Source: Sphagnum magellanicum
Taxonomy: Eukaryota > Streptophyta > Sphagnopsida > Sphagnales > Sphagnaceae
DNA length: 64,000 nucleotides
NCBI GenBank assembly: GCA_021904315.1
Contig: CM038912.1
Location: forward strand, 18,625,061-18,689,060
Reading direction: 5' to 3'
The notes under the pieces were generated by a model. The model was not told where the DNA came from, did no database searches, and was given only the letters and a program-made list of their open reading frames with translations. Shown here one piece after another: positions 48,177 through 60,895 of the stretch. Position 1 is the stretch's first letter, and each line of letters starts with the position of its first letter. Made by a program: the position numbers and the translations under genes.

Positions 48177-50230
48177 AAACCAGATATGCAGTACAAATCT
48201 TTATTCATCCTTCTACACTTTTGGCTATTTCCCAAAACCACAAATAGAAATCTAGCCATTTTTTTCCCCCTCAACTTTTGGCATTTTTAAACCTTCAAAA
48301 ATCACTTCAGTTTTGAATTTTTGATTTTGAGTTTTGATTTTTAACGAGATTTCATCAATAAAAAATAAATAAGGCTCCCATAGAGTATGATAAGTCTCTA
48401 GCTTGCACCGACACCTAAAAATTTATAGACCTTGAAACCGAGCCCCAAGTAGAGGTATAAAAAGGGGAAATGCATGCAAAATCATTGCTACATAACGATT
48501 ACACAAAATAGAAGACCGTCCAAGTCAAGGGCATCACTTGTGTATGAGAGACAAACGGCCTGCCTGAGGAGGGCATCTTGGGACTTTTTTGAGCCAATTC
48601 CCCTCAGTCAAGTTATCACATACCAGGGTCTAAACCATGGTAGGTGCCCACCCGAAACCCATATACCTGCCCAAAAATGGCATCTCAAAAGAAAAAAAAA
48701 AACACAAACATAATTTTGTTTGCTGCCCTTCAATTTTCCCAAAGGGAGAGAATGGGCCAGTGTTTTGCAAGCTGAACCCCTTCTTGTGGACTTGCTGGTC
48801 TTGGTGTAGTGTAATGCCCTCAGAGCACCCCATTCCGGAGATAAGAACATGGGATAAAATGAGGCAATATTGAGAACATGTTGGGGAACACATTGGGAAC
48901 TTGGGAATGTAATGCGCACTTTGTGAGAACTGGATGGGAACTAAATAGGAACAATGAAAATATCCGACACCCTCCCCAAGTTGTCCCAAACTTGGATAGA
49001 GGCATTGTGCGAACTCTTTTTGGATGGATGTAGGATGTGGAGAATGTAGGATGTAGGCTGAATGAATATAAGCCTTCAAGTTAATTAAGCGAATTTGAAT
49101 GTCACTTCACTTAAGAAATTGTAAACTGGGGGCAATAAATTCAGTTAACAGAAAAACCTCTGAAATTTTGTCTAGTGTATCTAGAGCTACACTTACATAG
49201 CATACATTGTTGTGTGCAAGAGGTAGGCATTTCGTTTTTCAAAATGCCCACTCACTATCATTTTTTCCATTTTTTCATCAAATTTTAAGCTTGGTAACAC
49301 CCTTGGCTCCATCTCAGGCAGGTGCTTACTTCAGGAATTCCTTTGGCTCCTTGAGACACTACATTAAAATGTTAGTTGGAGTTTTTAAAAGAAATTTTGC
49401 TTTAAATGCTGATTTGATTTATTCTTAAAATTTTAACTTTTTTACAACTAGGATAGATAGGCTGACCACCATACACATATTGTATTACTTTTGAAAAATT
49501 ATTCATTATTTGTGCCGAAATTTTAATAAATTTAAAAGTTCAACTGTTAAGATTTGAATTGTAAACTTTCCAGGACAATGATTTAAAAATAAAGCAATCT
49601 AAACATATTAGACTATTCCACGACATTGACAAAACTATGTTTATTATCTCCTATAATCATTACCCGCCAAAAAATTTTAAATAAAAAAATCAGGTGCCAA
49701 AGTTAAGATTTCAAATTTAAATCATTATTTGATAATTTGTTGCTGAAATGATAAAGTTACTACGATAGTAGCTCATAAGGCTCTTTAATCTTTGATCCTT
49801 TCTTAAATCGCCATGGCCCTTATAAAAATGGTGTAACATGTCACCATGCACTTGGAATGTCACTTAAATTGTTCAAATTCGTATACAAATAAGAAATTAT
49901 GCCCTCCCAAAGTAGGAAGGGTCTATCATTTGAAGAAAACCTTTTTAAACACTTTGCACCTTAGGTTTGGACAAGAAAAATCTCAAGCATATTCAAAATT
50001 TGGTCATTGGACAAACAATAAAACCTTTAATACCAAACTTATATCTTTGAAATTTTGTTCACAACACATCAATTATTAAAATCTTCTTATTCAAATGAGA
50101 TGTTTGATCTATAATAGTGGGGAGTTTAAAGGTTCACCAAAGCCTAATGTGTATGCATGGTGAGAGGTGTTGCTACCAAGTTTCATTATTGTGGCAATTG
50201 TCACTACTCATGGTGTTCATGTTCATAATT
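48177..50230. other. Spacer, no gene recognised
   Basis: Several overlapping short frames on both strands at 48470-49080 carry no recognisable domain. Nothing else is supported. Confidence 0.5.
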
Positions 50231-50239
50231 GCCACTTGT

Positions 50240-50490
50240 GTTTTTTTTGTTCTTGCTCCTCTTCACATTGGTTTATAGTCATTATTCATGTTGTTGTTCA
50301 TGTTCCTTTTGCTCTTGGTTTCTAATTGTTGTTAACACTATTAGTTGTTGCTCATGTTCCTTTTGCTCTTGGTCCTTCATTGTTGTGCATGTTCTTCTTC
50401 ACCTTGGTTCCCATCTATTGCACATGTTCCTTTTCACCTTGATTCCTAACTATTGTTCATGCTCCTTTTTGCCTTGGTTTGTAATTGGAA
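50240..50490 (+). repeat. 35-bp pyrimidine-rich minisatellite
   Basis: CATGTTCC or a close form starts at 50299, 50353, 50388, 50423 and 50458: one 54-bp and then three 35-bp intervals. Each unit contains TTTTGCTCTTGG or TTTCACCTTGG. The 92-codon frame across it is a by-product of the repeat. Confidence 0.85.
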
Positions 50491-52154
50491 TTATAATGCC
50501 TAGTTAATTTTAGTTTACCCTAACCTCCAAATCCTTGTGACTTTAGTTCACTTATTGAAAATTTATTGTAGCCTTGCTATAATTTGTCCTTGTGTTTCCA
50601 CTCAAGTTTCGCATCTTTCTCTTTGTTTTTTGAACTTGTGTTGATTGCATAACTTATTGGTTTAAATTATATTGCATTAACTCGTATGCCTACTTGCAAA
50701 TGACAATGTAATCATTCGTTTGATTCTTCCATTGCAATTACAGACTAAGAATCCATAAATTCAGCTCTTACATGTTTGTCATTTGACCTTTGAATTGCTC
50801 ACTCAACAATAGTCTATGAATAAGCCACCTTCAATACTTCATTTTTCCCTTGTCTTACACATTACTTCCCTAATATCTTTTTTAGTTCTTTTTCAATTAC
50901 CTTTCTTCATGTAATTTTCAAATATTCATGTGAGGTGACCACATGTGATAGGTTGTAATGAACTAATGGTTCATTGCTTTTGGTATTCTTGTAAGAAAGT
51001 GGAGGCAATGACAACAAATGCCTTTTGAATTTTTCTTGTTGAAATTTGTTTCTACTCTTATTGTTTAGAACTAGGGCTTTAGTTTAAATTGACCCTTACT
51101 TGTTCCAATATTATACTAAACATGTTATAAAACTTGAAATTATGAATTATAAAAGGAAATTTAAATTGTATTTCAAGTTGTTTATTTTTTGAAAGAATTA
51201 AATGTGTAAAGCATTTGGGGGGTATTTGCACTTTGTGCCTTTTAAGGTGTTCATAAATGTCCCAATCCCTAAAATCTATAGTTTGTTGTGGTGTTTAATA
51301 ATTCAACACTAATATAATTTTAGATTTTTTTTGGGTATGTTCAGGTCCCCTTGTTTAACAAAACACTCCAATCCCCTTCACTAGACATTAGCCCTTCTTA
51401 GGTGCTCACCTTACACCCCTTTACAAGACTCTTTATGCCCCCTCGTTGTTTCTTCATCCCTGAAAAAAAAATTAAAATCCATTTGGGCATTCATTCATTC
51501 ATTGTTCCCCACATGTTATCAACTTTTAAATAATCATATATAAACATAACATCAAACAACAAACAAACACAAAGGCAACCATAAAATTTCAAAACTACAT
51601 AAACTTCCACCCAAAATTGGACATAAAAAAAACCATTTCGGCTACCCTCCCCTGAAATACCAAGTGACTATTTTTTGAATCCTGATGTTCACTTTTGGGC
51701 ATTCGGGTGCATGGTGTCTAGATGTCAAGTGTTCAATGGTCGGCCCTACCTTGCACTAATGGGGTGTTCAGTGGTAGGCATGTGAATGGTGTTGGGTATG
51801 TTTACCTTACTATGATAGTGGTGTTGGGTATGCTTTTATTATGTTATAATTAAGACTTTTCAAGGCTGTGGGGGCTTGTTTTATATACTAGAAATTTATG
51901 CAAAGTTATCTATAAAGTTTTGCAAATTCAGCACTAGAAGCTCGTGTTTGTTAGATTCACAGGTCATAATGTCCAATTCAACACAACAAAGTAACAAAAG
52001 GCATTAACGAGTGGTGAAATTGGATTTTTGTAACTAATTAAACATGAAAGATATTGAATTGCTCTACTCAATGCATCTAGTTCTCGACCTACTTTTTTAC
52101 TTATTTTTCTTAAGGGTTCTTTGAGGTGAAAGGGTTTTAAAATAACACCAATGT
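50491..52154. other. AT-rich spacer, no gene recognised
   Basis: No domain-bearing frame and no clear repeat apart from short homopolymers. Confidence 0.5.
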
Positions 52155-52430
52155 TTGGAAAAAAGGTTTAACATTGTGCAAATAGGTGTCGATAGATAAC
52201 ATTATGACTTAGAGAAAGGGTTGAACATTGTGGAAATAGAGGCCGAAGGAGGGAAGCTACTTGGAGAAGGGGTTTAACATTATGGAAGCAAACACCAAGG
52301 GAGGGAAAGCTGCTTGGAAAAATGGTTTAACATTGTAGAAACATGCACTAAGGGAAGGAAGCTACTTGGAAAAAGGATTTAACATTTCTAAAATTGGCAC
52401 CAAGGGAGGGAAGCTGCATCATAAACATCC
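52155..52430. repeat. Minisatellite of about 53 bp, 5 degenerate units
   Basis: AACATT within GGTTTAACATTGTGGAAA-like sequence recurs at 52170, 52224, 52276, 52329 and 52381, with AAGGGAGGGAAGCTACTTGG between units. Intervals are 54, 52, 53 and 52 bp. Confidence 0.85.
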
Positions 52431-53264
52431 ATAAAGAAGTGCATAATGGAGGAAGCACGCTTGCATTGCCAATTATCCATTCTACATTTGGTTTTGTAGC
52501 AAAAACACCAACAACCTTATTTCAATTTTTTTTCGAAGCGAAGCATAATTTTAACTGTAACCATACCTTCATATTGAATAGTTATGATGAAGTCAAAGTT
52601 TTTTATGACTATCACGCATAAGACTTTACCCTATGGCATACATTTTTGTTCACATTGTGGTCATTTTTGGGGTTTGTTCATTCAATTTGTATGTTTCCTC
52701 TCGAACATTGTGAATTTCTACAAACCTTAACCTCTTCATGGCTTGCCCAATAATTGAAGAAATTTCAAGATTTGGATCCTATAAAACTTGCATTTCATAA
52801 ACATTCTTCAACCTTAGAACCTATTGACCATGGCTTGAAACCTGCAAGAACATTAGAATTTGTAAAACTTAAGATTTAGGAAATTTTACATGAAAGCCAT
52901 GGCCTTCTACTACCCCCATTGATGGATGATTTTGTTGTTGAACATATATATTCACTCAGTTGCCTATGGACCCGTCCATGTTGTGGTGTCTTCGTTGAGT
53001 AAACAAAGCTTGGTTCAAGGTTGTAGGCAAAACTTCGACATGGAAATTGTCAAATTTAACAATGCTTCTTATCATCACACAATTACTATAAAGGTCTTCC
53101 AAGGCTTTTTCTTAAAACCTAGTTGAAATTTGAATTAGAATCCTCAAAATATTGCATCATGGCAAGTGATTCACTAGATTCACTAAATGATATTAAAACT
53201 TGACATTTGTATATGACCTTTCATTATGTATATTTTCAAAATTTTGAACCACATGACTACCATT
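52431..53264. other. Spacer, no gene recognised
   Basis: Short plus-strand frames (52394-52621, 52926-53126) show no domain. Nothing else is supported. Confidence 0.45.
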
Positions 53265-53299
53265 GCCCATACCTCCTTTAGTTAGTCTTAATACTTTTA

Positions 53300-54260
53300 A
53301 TGGTCTTGATTCTAGATATGATGATGGTGGGGGTCAAAATTGTTATGATTTTGTTGGTTCAAGTTTTAGACACAAGACCTTTAGCTTGAATGATTGGTCC
53401 AAATGCTCCAAATCCTTCTTTTGACCATCATCTTTTTCTTGATTTTAGCCTAATCACTCACAACCCACAACCCCACTTGGTGGTCTTGTTGGTTTTTTTT
53501 TCCTCATGATTTGGTTGTGAAAACATGTTGATTGGGTTGGATCAAATTTGAAATCATCACTTCAAGTTAAATGGCTAGGGGACATCATCTACATTTTCTT
53601 ATGATCATCATTAGAATCTTGATTCTAGTTTTATGATGTAGTGATCAAAACTTACCTATATTTTGTTCCATCAAATTTGAGATCCCCATGTCCAACCCTG
53701 GTTGGTGGTCATAATGGTCTAACCTTCCCATTTTGGTTAGATTTTTAAACTACATTTTGGACTAATAATTCTTAACCCTACGTAGTAGATGTCGCTTGGT
53801 GGTCTAGGTGGTCATCATTTTGGATATGATGGAGCAGTTGCCAAAACTTTTATGATTTTGTTGGACTAAGTTTATGATGCAAACCTTTGGTTTGAATGAC
53901 TAGTGTGAATGCTCCAACTGCTTTTTCTAACCATCATATTTTTCTTGATTTTGGCTTAATCACTTTTAACCTATAACCTAAAATAAACTTTACTGGCCTT
54001 GCTAATTTTTTTTCCTCATGATTTAATTGTGAAAACATGTTGATAGGTTGGATTAGATTTGAAATCATCACTTTAGGTTAAATGGCTAAAGGAATTTATC
54101 TACATTTTCTTATGATCATCATTAGAATGTTGATTATGGTTCTAATGATGTGGAGATCAAAACTTACTTGTATTTTGTTTCATCACATTTGAAATCCCCA
54201 TGTCCAACCCTAGTTGGTGGTCATAATGGTTTGAATTCCTTAACTAGTTAGATTTTCTTA
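53300..54260. repeat. Tandem duplication of about 513 bp, two diverged units
   Basis: CCCCATGTCCAACCCT lies at 53684 and 54197. Upstream, GATATGATG..TTATGATTTTGTTGG, CCTCATGATTT..TTGTGAAAACATG and ACATTTTCTTATGATCATCA recur in the same order. No coding frame is conserved between units. Confidence 0.88.
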
Positions 54261-55134
54261 ATTGTTTGTTTTGACTATATTTAAACACCTAATTTCCAAT
54301 GTATTTTAATCTAAATGTAGTGGTCCAATTATGTTATGTGCGTGTTTCTAGGGATGGCAGACCTTTGGGCAAACATAGAAATTAAATCAAACCTACAAGA
54401 AATGTAACAATTTGAATTTGTTACACTACACAAAACCAAGGTCCCTCGGAAAGAAAAGGTTCTTAGACAAATTGTAGAGTTTCATTTAGCACCATGGTAA
54501 CTTCTTATAACAAACATTTTTAAAGTTACAACATGGGTAAAAAATAAATGATTCAATTCATCCCTATTATAGTGTGGAAGCAAATTTACATAGATTACTA
54601 ATTGCATCACCCATATTTAGTTTTTAAAAAAAAAACTTTGATGGACCACCTTTGTGACACCTTGAAGGAATTAAAAATAGGAACTAACAATGAAGAGGGG
54701 TTGGAACACATTGCAATGTGATGAGGTGTTATAACACTTAAGGGCCACAAATGGACATGCAATTAGGAACTTCTTGAAAAGTTGTCAAAGTTTGCTAGAT
54801 GGGTCACTTGTATCTATTGTCATGGGCATGAAAACAACCAAGTTTATAGGATATCTTAAACCAAAACAATAGAAAGAGAAGACCTAATTCCAAATTTAGA
54901 TTACAAAACTAAAAAACCATGACATGTGTAAGATAAGAATCCAATAAGATTTTATTACAAGAACAAAACAATATTAGAACAACCATGACAAGAAAACATA
55001 CCCAAAGTTGGTGTTGAACAAACTAAAGGAAATGGAAAATTCTACCTTTATTTATATCTATTAGGCATCTAGTTCAAGAAAATTTTTAAAAAAAATTTCA
55101 ACTTGTATGTGGCCCATGTGTACCCATGTGTGAA
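54261..55134. other. Spacer, no gene recognised
   Basis: AT-rich, no domain or clear repeat. Confidence 0.5.
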
Positions 55135-55400
55135 CTATGAGTGAACCAGGTTCAATTAAGAATGAATTTAGAGTTAACTAAAAAATTAACTTGGAATGAA
55201 CTCAAAATTAACTAAAAGTTAACAAGAAATGAATTAAGAACTAATTAAGAGTCAACTAGAAGTGAATTAAGATTTAACTAAAAATGAATTAAGAATTAAT
55301 TAAAAGTGAACTAAAAGTGAATTAAAATTTAATTAGAAACCAATTAAAAAGGAATTGAAACTAAATTAAGTGTTAAGTAAAAGTGCATTACAAGTCATGG
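55135..55400. repeat. Degenerate GAATTAA / GAACTAA short repeat
   Basis: Words such as AAGTGAATTAAGA, GAATTAAGAATTAATTA and AAGTGAACTAAAAGTGAATT recur irregularly for about 260 bp. It is a decayed short tandem repeat with no fixed period. Confidence 0.65.
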
Positions 55401-55781
55401 ATGAACATTCATATGAATGAGCTTCATGGTGTTGGCATTTGTGACATCTACACCTTCAACCCCATCATTTAGTTTAGTTGAATTAATATTTCCTATTTTT
55501 CACCCTGATGCTTCACTAGACTTTAAGCCATCTGCAAGTGATAATGAAATGCTAATGACCAAGGTAGAGATGTTACAAATCTAGTCCAAGAACATGGTGA
55601 TAGTTGTAGCTCATTTTTCCATAACCTTTAAGATTCGAAACACCTTCCTAGTTAGTAAAGTTGAGATCAATAATCAGAAATTCCATAAAGTAAAAATTAG
55701 AACTTGAAAATAACAAGAGACTTAGGTGATATCACATAGGACAAGTTTAGAATAGGGATTAAATTAGTTTTGGACCTATAA

Positions 55782-57600
55782 CTAAAAATCCCGAGCCCAA
55801 CCATGTGCAGTTGGATTAACATTTTGATCATGTATGACCTCATATGTTAGGTCCATGCATTTCTTGCGTAGGGTGTTAGTTAGGAAAATTGCGGCTTGAA
55901 ACAAATGTGAATGTTTTGGTTTTGGTGAATCAAACCTTTTCATGAGGCACATCCACTTTCTTTTCAACCCACCTATGCCCCACTCTACTTGCACTCTAAA
56001 CCCTACATGCATCTTGTTATAATAACATCATGGCCAACATTTGGTGGCAACTTTCGTTGCCCTATCCTACACATAATGAACATGTTTTTACCCATATAGC
56101 CCGAATCTCCCAATAGATATTCAAATTACTCATTTTTATGGGTGAAACACTTGTGCCAATCCCTATAAACACTTGAATGTCATAAAATGTTCACATCATG
56201 AAAGGAGCTTGGGTAACCACCATCTATGTAAATGAACAAGCCCTAATGGTCTAGGATGACCGTGTTGTTCATTGCATAAATTTTTTTCTACTGATTGAAC
56301 CATGTACAATGTGCTTCATTTTGCTAAGGCTTGCGAATCTCAATCAATGTCCCATCAATGAACCCAATATACCGTAGTAATTCTCACGAATGTGTCCCTA
56401 ACCTAACCCTCTCCTCAAGTGTGGGCCATTGGATCTCATCTAATAATGCATGGTTGATGTATGATGCAATGAATAATGCATTATCACTTAATGAAGATGT
56501 CGACCAATTCTTTATAAAGGCGTCATACATGGTGACATTGATATGCTTCATGTACAAAATGAAGTTGAAGAGGTGTTGTCCAAGTGTCAACTTGGAAGGC
56601 TAGCCTAATACAACTAAAGCCTCACCTATGATGATGCGATAAAACCCATCAAAATTAAAAACCCTAAATTTCAGTCCCGAACACTTTAACCTTAAAGACT
56701 AAATCCTAAACCTTCACCTTAAGCCAAAAAAATCAGACTTGAAACCCAACCACTAAACCTTAAAACCTAAACCTTTATCTTAAACACAAAAAAAGACCCT
56801 AAACCTTAAATTTCAAACCTGAAAACCTTAACCCTAAGGACCAAAACCTAGATCTTAACCCTAGGCCAAAAAAATTAGACCTGAAACCCAACCATTAACC
56901 CTAAAACCTAAACCCTAATCTTAACCCTAAATTTCAAACTTGAAAACCTTAACCCTTAGGACCAAAACCTAGACCCTAACCCTAAGCCAAAAAAATCAAC
57001 TTGAAACCTTAAAACCTAAACCCTAATCCTAAACACATAAAAAACTCTAAACCTTAAATTTCAAACCTGAAAATCCTCACCTTAAGGACCAAAACCTAAA
57101 CCCTAACCCTAAGCCAAAAAATCAGACTTGAAACCCAACCATAAAACCTTAAAACCTAAACCCTAATCCTAAACACCAAAAATTAGACCCTAAACTTTAA
57201 ATTTCAGACCTAAAAACCTTAACTTTAATGTTAAAATCCTATAACCTACCCTTAATGGACAAAAATCAGACCTTAAACCCTATTTGTAAAGTTAGCATGA
57301 CAACTTCACTTGTAGATCGTGAATGGGTTGAAATTGTTGAGACCATTAGAGATGTCAATTCATCAAACTTTGCCAAGTGAACTTGGTCAAAGTCTTGAAC
57401 AAATTTGGTGTGGCTCGCATTTTACTCAACACATCTCGAACACCAACCATTGGGTTTATGGGTTGCCTTGCCCCCTCTTTAATCTCATAGGATGTGAAAA
57501 GTTCATGGGAGTTGCAAGGAACCGCCATGCAATGGAAAATAACCATGTCTTCTTTGTCCATATCCTCCAATATCTCCTCATTGCTTGAGGTAGAAATGAA
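55782..57600 (-). pseudogene. PIF/Harbinger DDE transposase pseudogene
   Basis: The minus strand encodes a Harbinger-type (HARBI1-like, DDE_Tnp_4) nuclease that would cut and join transposon ends. The N-terminal part (57600-57275) includes DMVIFHCMAVP, VLSKMRATPNLFKTLTKFTW and, one frame over, KFDELTSLMV. The catalytic part (56608-55782) includes KLTLGQHLFNFILYMKH, IGFIDGT (first Asp, near 56350), LLGDSGYMG (second Asp, near 56100), and VQVEWGIGGLKRKWMCLMKR (Glu, near 55985), ending HGWARDF and TAG at 55782. The catalytic triad is still readable. Three in-frame TAG codons lie between FIDGT and FIYIDGG, and there are frame changes, so it is inactive. The halves are separated by a telomere-like array that may sit in an intron. 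A Myb-like partner of this superfamily is at 20378-21110, but on the other strand and 36 kb away. Confidence 0.88.
56640..57285. repeat. Telomere-like CCCTAAA-variant array with a higher-order period of about 120-140 bp
   Basis: The plus strand is full of AAACCCTAA, AACCTAAACC and AACCCTAAG words, variants of the plant telomere heptamer, with very few G. A longer period is visible: GGACCAAAACCTA or a close form begins near 56838, 56959 and 57086 (121 and 127 bp apart), with a weaker start near 56695. Each unit contains AAATTTCAAACCTGAAAACC and CCAAAAAAATCAGACTTGAA-like text. It lies between the two halves of the transposase pseudogene. Confidence 0.85.
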
Positions 57601-57700
57601 ATTATCACTATTAAAAGAAGAAGCATTAGTCTTTCTTGAAGAAAAATATCTTTGATCTCAAATGAAAATGAAAAGAGAAATGTTTAAAATGAACTCCTCC

Positions 57701-57710
57701 TTATATAGCC
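57701..57710 (-). promoter_or_regulatory. Possible TATA box of the Harbinger transposase gene
   Basis: The minus strand reads GGCTATATAAGG about 100 bp upstream of the N-terminal transposase segment. It is a good match to a plant TATA box in a fitting place, but no start site is known. Confidence 0.4.
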
Positions 57711-57999
57711 CTACACCTTATAATCTTACATTGTCCCTAGTCTACACCAAAGTCCACTCCATTGGGGCTGAATTTTTCTTTATCATTCTACATACACATA
57801 GAAAATAACCTTCAAACTACATTGCTAAGCTTGGTTTCATCATTAGCTTGCATCCATGGTGTTGCCCACTATAAACCCTACCTTGAAAATGTTTTTCTTA
57901 ACTAGGACCTTAATCTCAAAACAACCCTTTCTCCCTTTTAAAAATCACCTTTTAAAATCTACAAAACTAAACCTTAAACAATAAACATTAAACCCTAAA

Positions 58000-58630
58000 A
58001 CTCATAGCTTTATATGGTATAAGTTATTAAGCCCCTATATGCTTAATCATAGCCCCATAGCCTTAGCCCCCCTTGCCCCCAATAGCCCTAGCTCCCATGG
58101 AATTAACTACCGTAACATTACCCTTCATATCAATATATAGCTAGAAGCCCCCATGACCTCGGTCCCATAGCCCTATATATGTCCAAAACAATTAAACCTT
58201 AAAACCTTGTAAATAAAACCTTAATTTATCAAATAGCCAATAGCCCACAACCAATACCCAATAACCATAGCCAATTTACAATGGCCAATAACCAATAACC
58301 AATTGGTTTAAAACATAGCCATGGACAATGGGCAATAGTCAATTGGTTATAACCATATTGACAGTAGCCCTAGTGTAAATATCAATAGCCATCACCAATA
58401 GCCATGGACAATGGGCGATAACCAAAATGGGTTATAACCATAGCCACATTTCTTAGTGTAAATATCAATAGCCAATAACCATAGCCAATGGCCAATGACC
58501 AATAGCCATGGCCAATAGCCAATCATCAATGGCTAATAGCCATTGACATAGCCAATAGCCACATAGCACCTTAAACCCATAGCCCCATAGCACCCTAGCC
58601 CTTAGCTCCCCAGCCCTAGCCGCCATAGCA
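58000..58630. repeat. G-poor AATAGCC / CCATAGC degenerate repeat
   Basis: The words CCAATAGCCA, CAATAACC, CATAGCCC and AGCCCTAG recur for about 600 bp with few G on the plus strand. It resembles the 15900-16730 tract and the telomere-like array in composition. No fixed period was found. Confidence 0.75.
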
Positions 58631-60207
58631 GAAGGTAACTATGGGCAGCCCGTGGGTGGGAAAAATTAAAAACCCTGCTGTGGTCAAATTGTGGAACCCA
58701 ACCTGGGTTTTCCCAGTTTGGACCCCTGTTGGACCCCTGTCCGCTTACTTTACGGACAACACTAAACAAGGGATGAGGGGTGAGAGAGGGGGTGAAAGTG
58801 GGGCCCAACTGGGCACGACTTTACGGACAACTTTAATATCTCTGAGTTTTGTTCTACAGTTGCAGCCGTTTACGGACGTTTGGACCTTTGGGTGTTCACA
58901 TTTGGTTGTGGTTGCAAATGGGGGGATTTTTCACTAAGTCCAATAGCTTCAAGTCTAGAGCAATGCCACTTGTTGAAACTTGAAACTCCTTTGAAAGAAG
59001 TGCCAAATCAGTGGGCTGTTCACTTGGTCAAATTGGAGTCCTTGAAAATACTTAGTCATTATACCCTAGTACCTTTGGCCAATTGGACACTAATTATATA
59101 TTATTGTCAGAATATGTTGAAATTTTCAAAAATTATTTCTTCCAAATCAAAAAATATTGTGAAGGATAATAGTGAATATTTAGGAATATTTCATTTTTTG
59201 AAATGAAAATTTCAAAATTAATTAATTATTCCACCAACATGTGTTGAAATGGCCAAGGTACTATGGTATTGACCAACATGACTAGTCTCACTCTGCAAAA
59301 ACTAACTTCACCCCTTGTCACCTTGCATTATTAATCCCTTCCAAGGTTCAGTTCACCTGATATGGGTTGATGGATGATTTTTGCCCTTTCAAGGTGGTTT
59401 AGTAAACCTGATTCGGGTTGATGGATGATTTTTTGCACAAAGCACTACAGGCAGGCAGGCAGTAGCTAGAGTAGAACTGCCCATCATCGATCACTACCTT
59501 ATCATCGATCACTTCCTTAGATCTTCATCATCTGTGCTTCATTTTGAGCAATTTAAAATGTTAAAATGTTATGAGAGTGCTACCTCAAGTTCTAGAAATC
59601 AAATTTGAAGTGCAAATGAAAAGGAGTAATGAAAAAATGGCGAGGAAAAAAAAAAGCTTTTCAACTCACAAAATGCATTTTTTTTCCTCTTTGGACCCCT
59701 CCCGCTTTCAAAGCTTCTAACTTTCTCAGAGCACTGCCTTCAATCCTACAAATTGTTTTTGAACTCTAATAACAACAAAGCAACATATAAAGAATTTTTT
59801 GGGTGATTGGGAATCAGCTTTGTAGCTTTTGATGGTTTGTTTTGTTGAGTTCTTTACTCCTCTATTTTGAGGGGTCATAACTTTCTCCATTCTAATTCGT
59901 TTTTGGAGATTTTTAGTGCATTAAATGCGTCAATAGTAGGGGTTCAAGTTTTTTTTGGACACCAAAAAACACCAGAGCCCTCCCCTTGGGTTCGACCTGC
60001 CTAAGCACTTAAGTTATGGCTCAAGGGCTGTTCTACCCTAATGGTGTTGAGTTGAGTCATGAGGAAAGAATGCTTGAAAATCATGGAAAATGATTCTCTC
60101 CTGAAACCCCGGGTCCATTCAAAAAGATGATGACGTTCGGGGCAGGTGATTTGATAACCAGGTTATATACATGTCCAGCTCAGAAAAGCAATCCTTGGGA
60201 GCAAGGA
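58631..60207. other. Spacer with a GC-richer patch, no gene recognised
   Basis: 58640-58880 is GC-richer and repeats TTTACGGACA three times. A 51-bp imperfect duplication (CCTGATATGGGTTGATGGAT at 59356 and a near-copy at 59407) is also present. Neither marks a gene I recognise. Confidence 0.45.
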
Positions 60208-60406
60208 CAAGAAGCAAGGCATCACAAACGCGCTGGCCCTGCCAATAGAGAACATGTTGTACATCTACCTACTCTGAACACCAAAATAATCCGTTCTAGT
60301 CTGAACAATCAAAACACTTTCACCAAAGAAACCGGCTCACCTAACGTAAAACTGGTTCTAACAAGGCAAAACTTCCAAAAGTTGGATCCAATGCCATAGT
60401 CCCAGC
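60208..60406 (-). repeat. Dispersed LTR-like repeat, inverted copy C
   Basis: Reverse complement of 6172-6382 with moderate divergence. Shared words include AAGGCATCACA, GGCCCTGCCAATAGA, TTGTACATCTACCTACT, CACCAAAGAAACC and CCAAAAGTTGGATCCAATGC. It is not part of the large duplication, so the sequence is a genuine dispersed repeat. Confidence 0.75.
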
Positions 60407-60687
60407 AAACCCAGGGACTTTATGGTGCTCCTTCCATGGAGCTTTCAACATGTAGCTTGAAACATTTGATCTGAGGGTTGACACCTAGTAAATCCCCCTT
60501 TTTTCTTTGTCTAGTCGACAATCGCAAAATTGGTCAATTTGTAAAGCAAAGTTGGAAAAAACCCAAAGGATATTTTGGCTCTCAAGTTGCTCCATATTCT
60601 AGCTTTCTTTCTCTCTCTCTCTCCTTAGCTATAAAGGTGGGCACCCAATCCCCAAAGGAAGTGAAAAAACAAAGGGAAACCACCTAA

Positions 60688-60895
60688 AGGTGCATTCACA
60701 CTTGGTGTTAAGGACACTAGTGTTGAGTCCCCTAACACGATACTAGTCATTCATGACTTAAACTTACTTATTGTGAAGATTTTATGTTAAACTAACATTC
60801 ATTTAACATTAAGCTATTGACCATTTAACATTGGGTGTCACCTAGGATGCCACCTAGGTTTTCATTTAACATTGATCCACCATGCACTATAAGTC
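60688..60895 (-). mobile_element. MITE, third copy (inverted relative to 7042-7259)
   Basis: AGGTGCATTCACACTTGGTG begins at 60688, followed by the same internal order reversed: GTGTTGAGTCCCCTAACAC, then ATTTAACATTGGGTGTCACC and AGGATGCCACCTAGGTTTTC. The far end is degraded (CCACCATGCAC). TAA precedes the start. Confidence 0.75.

Noticed and set aside
48474-49080. Overlapping frames on both strands
   Set aside because: They conflict with each other and show no family resemblance or codon bias.
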